The notes below the pieces were generated by a model. The model saw nothing but the letters and a program-made list of their open reading frames with translations. It ran no database searches and had not been told where the DNA came from. Below are positions 22,225 through 30,725 of a DNA stretch of 64,000 nt, piece by piece. A program made the translations under genes and the position numbers. The DNA lies in the IMG/VR virus record IMGVR_UViG_3300045135_000898, positions 1 to 64,000 of that record; one strand, written 5' to 3'. Numbering within the stretch: the stretch's first letter is position 1; each line of letters opens with the position of its first letter. The stretch is from a virus.

Positions 22225-23004
22225 TTATTTTTCGTGTTTCTTAATCAATTTCTCAATGAAAGACATACCTTGTGCGCGACGGTACATGCGCTCCATATCG
22301 CCTTTCTTACGTTTGTCTCGTTTAGCATATCCCGTTGGATTAAGGTCTACACCACCGCCTGCTACTGAATTAGCCGCGACTTCTTCTTTGATTGGTTTAA
22401 GATACTTACCAGCAGCCACTGTGGTTTTTCCATCGTCCCATTCTACTTCAACGCGGCCACCAGCTTTGTCACCACCTTTCACAACAGTACCTTTATTACC
22501 GTTGTGAATATTTTGAACTCGCATGTTTTTAATTAGTTTACCTTCTTCAAGCTCAACCTCTTCCATCATACCGTACATTTTATCCAACTCACGTGCATCG
22601 GTACCACGGAATAATTTGGCCGCATCAGCAGCGCTACGACCAGTGTCCTTCATCCATTCAAGAGCTTTGCTATAGTTCTTGTTGAACTTTTTACTTAGCA
22701 TTACCTTAAGCTCTTCCCAAGGAGAACGTTCTTGAAGCTCCGTTGATTCTTTAACAGATTCTTTAGGTACGCAATTAGGAACTTCCTTACCGTCTTTCTT
22801 TTTCGTACCTAATTGTACATAGCCTTTCCAGCAAGGATCGTCGTCAGACTTTTCAAGCTCTTCCTGCTTGTATTTCTTTTTACCTTTCTCTTTACGGAGT
22901 TCGTATTCTAATTCCTTTTTACGGAATGAAGAAGCACGAGAAGGGCCAATACGGTCACCAAACTTATCGTATTTTGCTTCAGTGAATTGCTTAAATGTTT
23001 TCAT
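22225..23004 (-). CDS. Putative internal head protein with targeting N-terminus
   Basis: 259 residues, strongly charged. The opening MKTFKQFTEA closely resembles the T4 internal-protein capsid targeting sequence. A mid segment DDDPCWKGYVQLGTKKKDG and NCVPK occurs in proteins of marine T4 relatives. LQE, VELEEG and similar LxE sites could be cut by the prohead protease. I infer a packaged or scaffold-associated protein; no enzyme motif is seen. Confidence 0.55.
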   Translation of the reverse strand: MKTFKQFTEAKYDKFGDRIGPSRASSFRKKELEYELRKEKGKKKYKQEELEKSDDDPCWKGYVQLGTKKKDGKEVPNCVPKESVKESTELQERSPWEELKVMLSKKFNKNYSKALEWMKDTGRSAADAAKLFRGTDARELDKMYGMMEEVELEEGKLIKNMRVQNIHNGNKGTVVKGGDKAGGRVEVEWDDGKTTVAAGKYLKPIKEEVAANSVAGGGVDLNPTGYAKRDKRKKGDMERMYRRAQGMSFIEKLIKKHEK

Positions 23005-23309
23005 TAGTTATCTACCTTTGCTCCTGCGCGCCACTGATAGCACGACCAATATTTAGCTTTCCATTTTGGGCCTGGATCTTTATCGCATCCATGGCGAGCA
23101 CGGAATGATTTGCGACGTTCAGGATCATCTCGTTTGATTTCCATATTAGGATCACCAAATTTAACCATAACGATGTTTCCTTTATCGTTACGAACGTATA
23201 CACCGAACTTTTTCTTTTCGCCTGAAGGTAGACGGAAAGGATCGTTCAGTTTTACCTTACGTCCTTGATATTCGGCTTGTTCAGAAATAAACTCTTTGAA
23301 ATTGATCAT
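23004..23309 (-). CDS. Small basic protein with targeting N-terminus (DUF6321-like)
   Basis: 101 residues. After MINFKEFISEQ comes a basic domain with FGDPNMEIKRDDPERRKSF, then a Cys/Trp-rich end, CDKDPGPKWKAKYWSC. This domain is common in marine T4 relatives and resembles what I know as DUF6321; function unknown. The first ten residues match the capsid targeting pattern ISE seen in four neighbours. Confidence 0.6.
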   Translation of the reverse strand: MINFKEFISEQAEYQGRKVKLNDPFRLPSGEKKKFGVYVRNDKGNIVMVKFGDPNMEIKRDDPERRKSFRARHGCDKDPGPKWKAKYWSCYQWRAGAKVDN

Positions 23310-23893
23310 CGTTTTAAATCCTGTGCGGTAACATACAAATCTTGACCAGATATCATATGTTTAACTTTATAGATGGATTGTCCTAGTACCGTATCGATAG
23401 GATCACTTACTGATTCTACGACAATCTTATGATTCTTTTTACCAATGATTTCTCCTGTAATTGGAGAAGCAATATCATACGTAAGTTTGTATTCGCCTTG
23501 GCCTAGCTTACCTTCAGTAACGATCCAAACATTCGTGTCTTCTACTAAAGTATCATTAAGGTCCATACCTAATTCAGCAAATACTTGCTCGAACTCATCA
23601 TCGTTAAAATTGAAGTTTTCTCTTAGTAGGTATAATGCGGTCGCGTACGATGCAAGTTTGCTACGACCACCTGGGAGCATTTCAATAGTACGCTTAATGT
23701 TAAAAGCAAGACGGTCGAATAAAGTGTAAGATTCTTTTTCTTCGACTGTCTTAAGATCTCGTGTTTTACGAAGCACTTTGCCTTTATCGTCGATGATGCC
23801 GTATTTGAACGCATCCATGTCTTCCCAATCCGTAGTCAATTTACGTAGGAACTTATAGACGAAAAACGCGCCAGCTGCGTTACTTAAACTCAT
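23306..23893 (-). CDS. Conserved T4-type virion-associated protein
   Basis: 195 residues, starting with a short hydrophobic helix (MSLSNAAGAFFVYKFLRKL) followed by WEDMDAFKYGIIDDKGKVLR. Similar proteins occur next to internal-head-type genes in marine T4 relatives, with no assigned role. The overlaps of four bases at both ends show it is part of the same late transcript as 22225-24258. Confidence 0.55.
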   Translation of the reverse strand: MSLSNAAGAFFVYKFLRKLTTDWEDMDAFKYGIIDDKGKVLRKTRDLKTVEEKESYTLFDRLAFNIKRTIEMLPGGRSKLASYATALYLLRENFNFNDDEFEQVFAELGMDLNDTLVEDTNVWIVTEGKLGQGEYKLTYDIASPITGEIIGKKNHKIVVESVSDPIDTVLGQSIYKVKHMISGQDLYVTAQDLKR

Positions 23894-24258
23894 ATCTTTC
23901 TCAGTGCCTCTACTATCTTAGTATCCAACGGGATTTCTGGTAATGCGTCATCGCCGATGTAATTAAGATATATCAAAAATGTTTTAAGGTACGACCAATG
24001 TTTACGACTAACTTTGTAGAATGTTAGCTTATGACCGCCTTCTATACCAAACACATTATAAATTACAATCAGATGATTAAGAATTAACCTTTCTTGTAAA
24101 TCATCGTTTACTTCGTATCTTTTAAACAATCGTTTAAGATACTTAAATCTGTTCAAGTCGTCGTTGAATTCGTCAACGCTTGTACATTGAGGATTATCGT
24201 ATACATGCATAGCATACATAGCGAAGTTATCCTCATTAATGATGTCGAATAAATGCAT
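23890..24258 (-). CDS. Conserved T4-type protein, first gene of late operon
   Basis: 122 residues, MHLFDIINEDNFAMYAMHVY at the N-terminus, then a helical domain with conserved Tyr, Leu and Arg. Homologous small proteins occur in the same context in marine T4 relatives; function unknown. The N-terminal LFDIINE could also be a cleavable INE targeting sequence. The late promoter at 24292-24299 starts just before it. Confidence 0.6.
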   Translation of the reverse strand: MHLFDIINEDNFAMYAMHVYDNPQCTSVDEFNDDLNRFKYLKRLFKRYEVNDDLQERLILNHLIVIYNVFGIEGGHKLTFYKVSRKHWSYLKTFLIYLNYIGDDALPEIPLDTKIVEALRKI

Positions 24259-24261
24259 AAA

Positions 24262-24292
24262 AACCCTATAAAGATCAACTCAATATAGGGTT
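24262..24292 (-). terminator. Terminator overlapping a late promoter
   Basis: On the minus strand AACCCTATA pairs with TATAGGGTT and is followed by TTTATG. The upstream arm overlaps the last base of TATAAATA, so only read-through RNA from the gene ending at 24305 can fold it; RNA started at the late promoter lacks that arm. Confidence 0.65.
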
Positions 24293-24299
24293 ATTTATA
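24292..24299 (-). promoter_or_regulatory. T4-type late promoter
   Basis: TATAAATA on the minus strand. Predicted to drive 24258 down to the spanin genes at 21531. Confidence 0.8.
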
Positions 24300-24304
24300 T
24301 GCTA

Positions 24305-24529
24305 TTACTTTTTCTTTTTACGAGATACTTTCTTAACAATCTTTTCGACAATTGTATCTTCGGCAGGTTCTTCTACTTCAGCAACTTCAACCGCAGGAGC
24401 AGGTTTAACACCGTTCCATTCTGCGATCTGTTCTGCTGTTAGGCGAGCAACCTTTAGTCGTTCGCCTTTTGCATTGTAGTAACCGTCTTCTTTTGCGATA
24501 GCATCTTTAAGCCAAGTTGGTTTAGCCAT
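24305..24529 (-). CDS. Small protein with Ala/Glu linker and Lys tail, 74 aa
   Basis: A short ordered N-terminus, MAKPTWLKDAIAKEDGYYNA, is followed by a Pro/Ala/Glu-rich linker and a Lys-rich end KKVSRKKKK. Looks partly disordered. Three bases after the prohead-like polyprotein. No function known. Confidence 0.55.
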   Translation of the reverse strand: MAKPTWLKDAIAKEDGYYNAKGERLKVARLTAEQIAEWNGVKPAPAVEVAEVEEPAEDTIVEKIVKKVSRKKKK

Positions 24530-24531
24530 TC

Positions 24532-26253
24532 TTATTCTCCTAGTGCTTTTGCCATTAGCTTTTCAGCTTCCTTGGCACTTACTTTAAATTTCTTAACGAT
24601 CATTTTAACTGCATCTTCAGGACGTTTAGCATTTGCCATGATATCAGCAACTGCGTCCATTGATACTTTAGCTTCAGAAAGATCAGAAACAAGGTTCTTT
24701 AGAGTTTCAGATTTGTAACCAGCGTTTTCAGGCAACTTACCACGTTTAACTCCGTTGCGAACCTTCCATGCGTCTTTCCCATAGTCACGCATTTTTACAC
24801 CTTTCTTGGCTGCTTTCTTTTCAGCCTTGTCGATGTCAACCATATTGCGAGCGTGAGTCTTAGCGTGTTTAGGATCTTGCTTCTTGTGCTGATCCTGACG
24901 TTCTTTGGCTTTACGCGACATGTAGTCAGCGCCAGCTTTAGACTTAGGAATAGTGAAAGTAACTTCATCAATTTGTTCAACTGACTCATTCATTTCAGGA
25001 TCAAGCTTATCAGCTAGTTTATCAAAACGGTCCATGTAGTTAATCGAAGGATGACGTAAGTCGTAACCTTTTGCAGATAGCTCCATGTAAACGTCAGCAT
25101 CAATAAAGTTCCAATTAACTTTACCGCCTTTGTAGTTGCCTTTATCAGCTAAAGCTTTCTTCATTGACTTTTCAAATTCTTTATCAGAAAGAACATTACG
25201 AAGTTTCTTACCTTCTGAAAGCTCAGAAGATTCAAGAATAAGATCTTTAGGATCGACATTCATCTGACCTGTACCAACCTTAACCATAACTTTAGAACCC
25301 ATCATACCAACAACTGTTCCTTCGTCATCCTTTGCTAAAGCGTCATATTTTCTAACGTTCTTGATCTTAACAGAGTCACCTTTGTTAAATTTGGCTTCTA
25401 CAACTACTTCAACGCCTTCTTTAAGATCTACATTGCCTGTGCTAGTATAGAAGAACTTATCTCCAACCATACCATACACGTTACCACGTTTAGTATCAAT
25501 AGCAACTTCATCGCCAGCTTTAAGATCAACGGTTGCAGTTTTACCTTTACGTGTAAAGTTCTTCAATACCGGAACATAGCCGTTATCTGTATCGAAACTA
25601 TTGCCACGAACTGGCATAACTTTAGCTGTAACTTTTTGAGCAGAAGCAATCTTAGCAACTTCACCTGAGAAATCTTTGATAGCATCTTTAGCATCAAATT
25701 TCATAAATTCTTCTAACTGTTCAACTTCTTCGTTTATTTTCTCAACAGCTTTCTTGTAGTCAAGTTTTGGTTTAGAGTAATAAGCAACTTCTTTACCGTT
25801 CTCTTTAACTTTGATACCAACACCGTCGTTGACGATTTCGTAATCACCGTATTTGTATGAAGTGTAACCAGCTTTCTTAGAAACCTTACATTCGATGCCA
25901 GCTTTTTTCAGAGCACGTGGCATAATGTTGTCGACGTAATCGCGAGTAGAAGCTTCAGTTAATTCAACTGATTCTTTTTTCATTGACTTTTTAATCGCTT
26001 TACGACGATTGGCAAGGTACTCATCAGAGTCATCTACGTCGCCATCGTTATCAACATCGGCATCAGCCTTTCCTACAGGATCAAGAGCTTCCTTTTTACC
26101 TTTACGACCACACGCTTCTTCAACGTCGTCTTTCTTTTCGTCTTCAGCCTGATCACCGCCAACAGGCTTTGCCGCTGGATCTTCCGCTTCGGCCTTCATT
26201 TTCATTTTCTTGTATGCTTCAGCAATACCGTTTAGTTTATCGTCAATAAACAT
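24532..26253 (-). CDS. Repetitive prohead-type polyprotein with many LxE sites
   Basis: 573 residues, strongly charged and built of blocks separated by gp21-like cleavage motifs: ELTEA near residue 96, QLEEF, ELSEG, DLSEA and a final ALGE. Between them are KOW/SH3-like pieces (AKFNKGDSVKIKN, GDEVAIDTKRGNVYGM) and a Ca-type acidic loop DVDNDGDVDDSDEY near residues 67-80. I infer a large internal or scaffold protein processed in the prohead. No enzymatic motif is visible. It precedes the spanin-terminated late block. Confidence 0.55.
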   Translation of the reverse strand: MFIDDKLNGIAEAYKKMKMKAEAEDPAAKPVGGDQAEDEKKDDVEEACGRKGKKEALDPVGKADADVDNDGDVDDSDEYLANRRKAIKKSMKKESVELTEASTRDYVDNIMPRALKKAGIECKVSKKAGYTSYKYGDYEIVNDGVGIKVKENGKEVAYYSKPKLDYKKAVEKINEEVEQLEEFMKFDAKDAIKDFSGEVAKIASAQKVTAKVMPVRGNSFDTDNGYVPVLKNFTRKGKTATVDLKAGDEVAIDTKRGNVYGMVGDKFFYTSTGNVDLKEGVEVVVEAKFNKGDSVKIKNVRKYDALAKDDEGTVVGMMGSKVMVKVGTGQMNVDPKDLILESSELSEGKKLRNVLSDKEFEKSMKKALADKGNYKGGKVNWNFIDADVYMELSAKGYDLRHPSINYMDRFDKLADKLDPEMNESVEQIDEVTFTIPKSKAGADYMSRKAKERQDQHKKQDPKHAKTHARNMVDIDKAEKKAAKKGVKMRDYGKDAWKVRNGVKRGKLPENAGYKSETLKNLVSDLSEAKVSMDAVADIMANAKRPEDAVKMIVKKFKVSAKEAEKLMAKALGE

Positions 26254-26263
26254 GTTTTTACCC

Positions 26264-26530
26264 CTAGTGTAAAATGATTAAAGCTGCAATAATACCGACT
26301 ACGCCGGCGGCCAAAGCAGCACTGATGTATTTATGAGAATTGGCAAATGTCTTAAGGTTACCTAGTGCTTCCTCAAGATCTTTGATTCGGTTACTATGTT
26401 CTGTGGTTTTATCATCAAGATAATCAATACGACGTTCAGCTTCTCGGATAGACTCGATTACTTCACTGATTTTGTCGATTTTCTTTTCAATACGATCAAG
26501 AATAAGATCTATATTATCGCTATTAGACAT
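26264..26530 (-). CDS. XhlA-like coiled-coil protein with C-terminal membrane helix
   Basis: 88 residues: coiled coil at about 5-65 with heptad Ile/Leu, then one hydrophobic helix at 70-87. The plan is that of XhlA/hemolysin-type or holin-accessory proteins, and spanin genes lie 4 kb downstream, so a lysis role is possible. An i-spanin-like or membrane-tethering function is equally compatible. Confidence 0.5.
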   Translation of the reverse strand: MSNSDNIDLILDRIEKKIDKISEVIESIREAERRIDYLDDKTTEHSNRIKDLEEALGNLKTFANSHKYISAALAAGVVGIIAALIILH

Positions 26531-27377
26531 CTTCTGTCACCGTGTCCTTTCCATCGAGAGATTCAACGTCGTCAAGCCACTTACGGATTTTCTTACCTTC
26601 TTGTGTCTCAACAATTAAGTAGTTCGCGCCACGTGATACAATAGTGGCAAGTTCACCGCTTTCTGAAATAACAACGTGTTCGTCTTTTTCAAACAAATCG
26701 CCAGCAACGTATGCTTCTCGCGTTTCTGATACAGATTCAAACTGTACATGCTCTCGGAACGAACGTGATTCTTTAAGACCCATTGCTTTACGAAGATCGT
26801 TAAACAATTGTTGGCCTTCTTTGAATCCACTTGGTAAACCTTTATTAAATGAAAGTAGATCATTGGCAGCTGCAGCAGCTCGCATTTTAGATGCTGACAT
26901 ACCAGATACATCATCAGCGTCAGGATCGCGCTCACCTGCCGATACAATTACAACGCCGTTTTCAAAATTGTAAAAACCGTGACGACCTTCTACACCGTTA
27001 TATTTGTTACATAGCGCGTCAAACTCATGGACACGGTCTGAGCCAACAACCATTTGAACTTCGGTGTAACCTTTCTTGTATAACTGTACTAGGATATCGA
27101 ATACCATGCGTACTTTTTTGTCAAGGATAATCTTACGAGCATGGCGCGGAAACATCTTGCGCATGTACTTGACTTTTGTTTGGTAATCGAAAGGATTCTT
27201 TTTAGCATCATTAGACTGAGATGCGTAAATGAAGTAGTCACCACCACGAGCTTCGTTTGCTACTTTATCGAGTAGCTTTTCGTGGCCTACTGTTGGAGGA
27301 TTAAATCGACCAAATGTAAAGGTAGCTTTTTTACCTTTTTCTTCGGTCAAGAATTGGGAAAAAGACTTAATGCTCAT
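26523..27377 (-). CDS. Cytidylyltransferase-type nucleotidyltransferase with targeting N-terminus
   Basis: 284 residues. After MSIKSFSQFLTEEKG, a CTS-like leader ending in LTE, comes FGRFNPPTVGH (22-32), the nucleotidylyltransferase signature (T/H)xGH, and later SGMSASKMR, the variant of the ISSTxxR motif. The fold fits NadD/NadR- or CTP-transferase-type enzymes. The C-terminal 90 residues are an SH3-like, Val-rich domain. Packaging with the head plus a nucleotide-transfer domain suggests an effector injected into the host; the substrate is unknown. Confidence 0.65.
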   Translation of the reverse strand: MSIKSFSQFLTEEKGKKATFTFGRFNPPTVGHEKLLDKVANEARGGDYFIYASQSNDAKKNPFDYQTKVKYMRKMFPRHARKIILDKKVRMVFDILVQLYKKGYTEVQMVVGSDRVHEFDALCNKYNGVEGRHGFYNFENGVVIVSAGERDPDADDVSGMSASKMRAAAAANDLLSFNKGLPSGFKEGQQLFNDLRKAMGLKESRSFREHVQFESVSETREAYVAGDLFEKDEHVVISESGELATIVSRGANYLIVETQEGKKIRKWLDDVESLDGKDTVTEDV

Positions 27378-27769
27378 TACTTATCACTGCCTCCGCCACG
27401 TTTCTTAGCAAGTTCTTGCTTTTTAACTTGTGGCAGTAGTTTACGAGCGATGCGATCGATTGCACCTTTCTTTTTATCAACTTGTTTTTCTAGGTTTTGG
27501 CGACCAGAGAATGATAGCTCGCTCTTGTCTTTACCTTTTAGCAGTTTCTTTTCTAATGAATCACGAGCTTGTTTACGAGCACGCTTTTTAAGCTTTTCTG
27601 GTGAAGCAATTCGTTTTTCAGCCTTCTTGCGTCCCATAGCAATCTTTGCTTTGTTCTTACGCATAGTTGCTTTAGCTTTCATGCGTTGCTGAAGTGTCAT
27701 TGCTTCGTCGAGATCTGCGTCTTCGACCAAATCATCACAAATCTCTAAATATTCTTTTAATGATAGCAT
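27377..27769 (-). CDS. Highly basic T4-type protein with DLDEA leader
   Basis: 130 residues. The N-terminus MLSLKEYLEICDDLVEDADL ends in LDEAM, a possible prohead cleavage site, and what follows (MTLQQRMKAKATMRKNKAK) is extremely Lys/Arg-rich and helical. This core is conserved in marine T4 relatives. DNA binding inside the head is a reasonable guess; nothing in the sequence proves it. Confidence 0.55.
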   Translation of the reverse strand: MLSLKEYLEICDDLVEDADLDEAMTLQQRMKAKATMRKNKAKIAMGRKKAEKRIASPEKLKKRARKQARDSLEKKLLKGKDKSELSFSGRQNLEKQVDKKKGAIDRIARKLLPQVKKQELAKKRGGGSDK

Positions 27770-27803
27770 TTCTTATTTCCCATTCGGATGCTGACCTACA
27801 AAA

Positions 27804-29042
27804 TTAGGCTCGAGACGGCGTGTCCCAGCCTTTCACAATTTCAGGACTGAAGTTATTAAAGCTAAACTCCATTCGGTCAACCAGTTTAACGGCGCCGCCT
27901 TTCATATGGTCGATAGCCACGAACCCTTCGGCTCCTGTTACCTTGTAACCATTTTTAGTTTTTACAAAAGTATTTATACTATTTAATTTATTAAGTTTAC
28001 GTATGATTATTAACTTAGCGTCAACAATTGCTTTTTGCAAATCAAACACAAGCTTTAAGTTAGCCTTATTTGATTCATCGAAAAACTTAAGGAATTCGTC
28101 ACGTTTAGCCGATTGAGCAGACTTGCCTTTCTCAGTTTTACGTTTATCAATTTCCTTTTGATATTTATCATGGATAAACTTCATCAGTCCGTCCACGTGC
28201 TTGCGAGTATCCTTAATGGTTTCGCCTTTACGAACAAATGAGTTATTAAAGGTTTCAATAGTTCGAGCAAGATCTTGGTTGGCTTCAATCTGCTTAAGAG
28301 TTGTACCACTAATCTTGCGGAAGATACGACCTGCATTTGAAAGAGCAGCAGTAACTTCATCAGTATCTTTCTTTGTAAATGTTACAGTACCGGACAAGTC
28401 GTGTAGACCTGCGTCAACAATCCAAGATGATGTTTTCTTGAACTTAGACGCGTCAACACCGTAACTTGCTTTCATTTCTTCAAAAGAAGCTCCGCTGTAA
28501 GAGGTGTGGAATACCACGCCAATTGGTGCTTTGGCGATACGTTTACCTTCTTCTGAGTCTTTTGGGACTGCGTACAAAATCGTGTTCGGATGAAATGTAA
28601 CATATGATTCACCTTCGATTTTTTCTGTTTTAAGGTCATCGTTTGTGAACATAATATCGCCTTGAACGACACCCTTAATGCCAAGTTTTGATAACTCAGC
28701 AAGAGCAACCTTCATTTTGTTATTAAGTTCTCCATTTGCAATATCTTCGTCGATATCTGCATTCGTTTTATACACCTTAGGGTTCTTATTAAAGATACCT
28801 TTTTTGGCTACAAAGAATTTACCGTCGCTTGGATCAATACCAGCAAATACGGCAGGAGCGCCATCCCACTTCACAGTCACGTCCGTAGCACCTTTCGAGG
28901 AACCGGCTAGCATGTCACGAAGCGACCTGAGAGCAAGGATGGCGTCCCTTGCACCTTTTACACCGCCATAGATCACCTGATCTTCAAGGTGAGTCATGTG
29001 AGTATTCTTTTCTTCAGTAATAAACGACTTAAAATCAATCAT
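27804..29042 (-). CDS. Ligase-fold nucleotidyltransferase candidate with targeting N-terminus
   Basis: 412 residues. The leader MIDFKSFITE fits the capsid targeting pattern. VKWDGAPAVFAG near residues 57-68 matches the KxDG adenylation motif (Lys58, Asp60, Gly61) of DNA and RNA ligases and capping enzymes; EGFV at 372-375 and VKLVDR further on resemble motifs IV and V, though their distance from motif I is unusually large. Resembles a family known to me from marine T4 relatives (DUF6267-like). Covalent nucleotidyltransferase activity is inference. Confidence 0.5.
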   Translation of the reverse strand: MIDFKSFITEEKNTHMTHLEDQVIYGGVKGARDAILALRSLRDMLAGSSKGATDVTVKWDGAPAVFAGIDPSDGKFFVAKKGIFNKNPKVYKTNADIDEDIANGELNNKMKVALAELSKLGIKGVVQGDIMFTNDDLKTEKIEGESYVTFHPNTILYAVPKDSEEGKRIAKAPIGVVFHTSYSGASFEEMKASYGVDASKFKKTSSWIVDAGLHDLSGTVTFTKKDTDEVTAALSNAGRIFRKISGTTLKQIEANQDLARTIETFNNSFVRKGETIKDTRKHVDGLMKFIHDKYQKEIDKRKTEKGKSAQSAKRDEFLKFFDESNKANLKLVFDLQKAIVDAKLIIIRKLNKLNSINTFVKTKNGYKVTGAEGFVAIDHMKGGAVKLVDRMEFSFNNFSPEIVKGWDTPSRA

Positions 29043-29043
29043 C

Positions 29044-30333
29044 TTAATGAGCCTTTAAATATGGACCGGACATTTCAGATTCAGAAGCGGCATAGCCTAG
29101 AATCGCTGAAACGATATCTCGTTTCTTGTCGTCATTCTGTTTTAGGAAATGATATAGGAATTGAGATCCCATAATCATTGAAGTAAAGAATGTATCGTCT
29201 TTCTGAGATAATTGCTGAACAAACTCTTCTTGAGACATGTTCTTGCCTTCGATGTAATTATGGAATGTCAAGAATTTCTTAACGTTTGCTTCAGTTCGCT
29301 GAGCAAGTTCTTTTTGTGGAATAAAATCAATGCCAGTGTGGCGTTTCATAATTGACGCAATTGGACCGCCTGAAATTTTACCTTGGTTTGCAAACTGACC
29401 TTTGATTTCGCCTTGCCAAGTTGAACCAAACGTGCGGAACTGGATTTCGCCACCATCGTAACGGATGTAAATATCGTTAGAAAGGAAAAAGCCTTTCTTA
29501 CCTGAAGTCCAACCGGTGTACTCGTATGACTTACGCGATTTATCAATGTTCTTAGGATCAAGACGTGCTGTACGACCAACCTTCTTAAGAGATACGCCAA
29601 TGATATCGCCTGACATATACGCATCAAGCATCATGCCGTTCAATTCAACAAGAGTGCTTGCCTGGGTTAGGTCGATGTTTTCTCCTTTAGCCGTAACCAT
29701 GTAAATGTCAGCAGGAGACCACTTATTCAAGTTAGAGAATTCCTTCTCCACTTTGTTTAGTTTCTTCCAATGATTTTCAAGACGGTCTACCCAACGTGAT
29801 CCGCGGTGGAATTTGTAACGCTTGGTACGGAATTTATTTTCAATGGCATCAGCGATGACGATACTTGAATTACGCCAATCTTCTGGAAGATCGTTAATAA
29901 TGCGATCAAGTTTATCATCAATATCGAAGTACTTGGTAACTTTACGGAATGTAGAAGCAGTGTAATCGCCTTTACCGTACCACGCTGCAGCGAGGTAAAC
30001 ACATTGAGCACATTCAGCCATTTTGGTAACATCAGCGCCAGCACCAGAGCCGCCTTTACCTTTTGGATGTTTTACTTCAATCTTCCAACCATCTTTGGTC
30101 TCAACACGACCAACTGATGAACTGCCACCTTTAGGATTATATTTAGCATCAAGCTTTTTAGCAATATCTTTTAAAGCTGCTTCACGGTCGCCTTTTACTT
30201 CAACGGTGATTTGTTTGCCTTTTACTCCGCGGATATCTTTATAACCCGCTTCCTTTAGACGAGTTTGCAAATCGTCCTTGCTCATCGCTTCCTTAAGAAA
30301 CGTTCTAAATAAAATTCCTACCGGTGCTACCAT
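29044..30333 (-). CDS. Conserved T4-type late protein, 429 aa
   Basis: The N-terminus contains FRTFLKEAMS, again a targeting-like sequence. The middle is basic, with GSSSVG linkers, then a large all-helical to mixed domain without known catalytic motif. Trp, Lys and Tyr are frequent. Late promoter TATAAATA at 30372-30365 lies 32 bases upstream. It is first in the packaged-protein operon; function unknown. Confidence 0.55.
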   Translation of the reverse strand: MVAPVGILFRTFLKEAMSKDDLQTRLKEAGYKDIRGVKGKQITVEVKGDREAALKDIAKKLDAKYNPKGGSSSVGRVETKDGWKIEVKHPKGKGGSGAGADVTKMAECAQCVYLAAAWYGKGDYTASTFRKVTKYFDIDDKLDRIINDLPEDWRNSSIVIADAIENKFRTKRYKFHRGSRWVDRLENHWKKLNKVEKEFSNLNKWSPADIYMVTAKGENIDLTQASTLVELNGMMLDAYMSGDIIGVSLKKVGRTARLDPKNIDKSRKSYEYTGWTSGKKGFFLSNDIYIRYDGGEIQFRTFGSTWQGEIKGQFANQGKISGGPIASIMKRHTGIDFIPQKELAQRTEANVKKFLTFHNYIEGKNMSQEEFVQQLSQKDDTFFTSMIMGSQFLYHFLKQNDDKKRDIVSAILGYAASESEMSGPYLKAH

Positions 30334-30364
30334 TGTTCTAATCCGTTTAATTTAAAATTAATTA

Positions 30365-30372
30365 TATTTATA
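30365..30372 (-). promoter_or_regulatory. T4-type late promoter
   Basis: TATAAATA on the minus strand immediately after a terminator; drives 30333 down toward 26264. Confidence 0.8.
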
Positions 30373-30374
30373 AC

Positions 30375-30397
30375 AAAAAAGCCCCTATGAAAGGGGC
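30375..30397 (-). terminator. Rho-independent terminator
   Basis: GCCCCT pairs with AGGGGC with TTTTTT following on the minus strand. Ends the transcript of the small gene at 30413 and isolates the late promoter. Confidence 0.85.
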
Positions 30398-30412
30398 GAA
30401 GAGGCTTGGAGA

Positions 30413-30694
30413 TTAAGAACGGTTGTAGACATAAACATCGATCTTGGTGGCATTTGCGATACCTCCTACGATGTTTCCTGCCCAATCATATGATAGTTTG
30501 GACATCTTACCAGTGTAAGGATTGTACTTATCCATTTTAACAAGAGGTTTACGGCCACGAAGAACAACTCGTTTCTTTACGCTTTTACCTTTATTCATAA
30601 TTGATACCGCTTTACGAAGTTCTTCAATCTGAAGCATATCAGAAGCAGAGTTGATGTCAGCAGTAAAGATGTAAGAAGTAGATGTACGTTTCAT
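30413..30694 (-). CDS. Hypothetical basic protein, 93 aa
   Basis: Starts MKRTSTSYIFTADINSASDM; rich in Lys, Arg and Ser. A single early gene from the promoter at 30726, ended by the terminator at 30375. No family recognised. Confidence 0.55.
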   Translation of the reverse strand: MKRTSTSYIFTADINSASDMLQIEELRKAVSIMNKGKSVKKRVVLRGRKPLVKMDKYNPYTGKMSKLSYDWAGNIVGGIANATKIDVYVYNRS

Positions 30695-30725
30695 AATATA
30701 GTTTCCTTCAATTGATTATGGTTCT

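Noticed and set aside
27971-27978. Late promoter TATAAATA inside the ligase-fold gene
   Set aside because: It lies in coding sequence, 200 bases from the next gene start, and can occur by chance in Asn/Ile codons.
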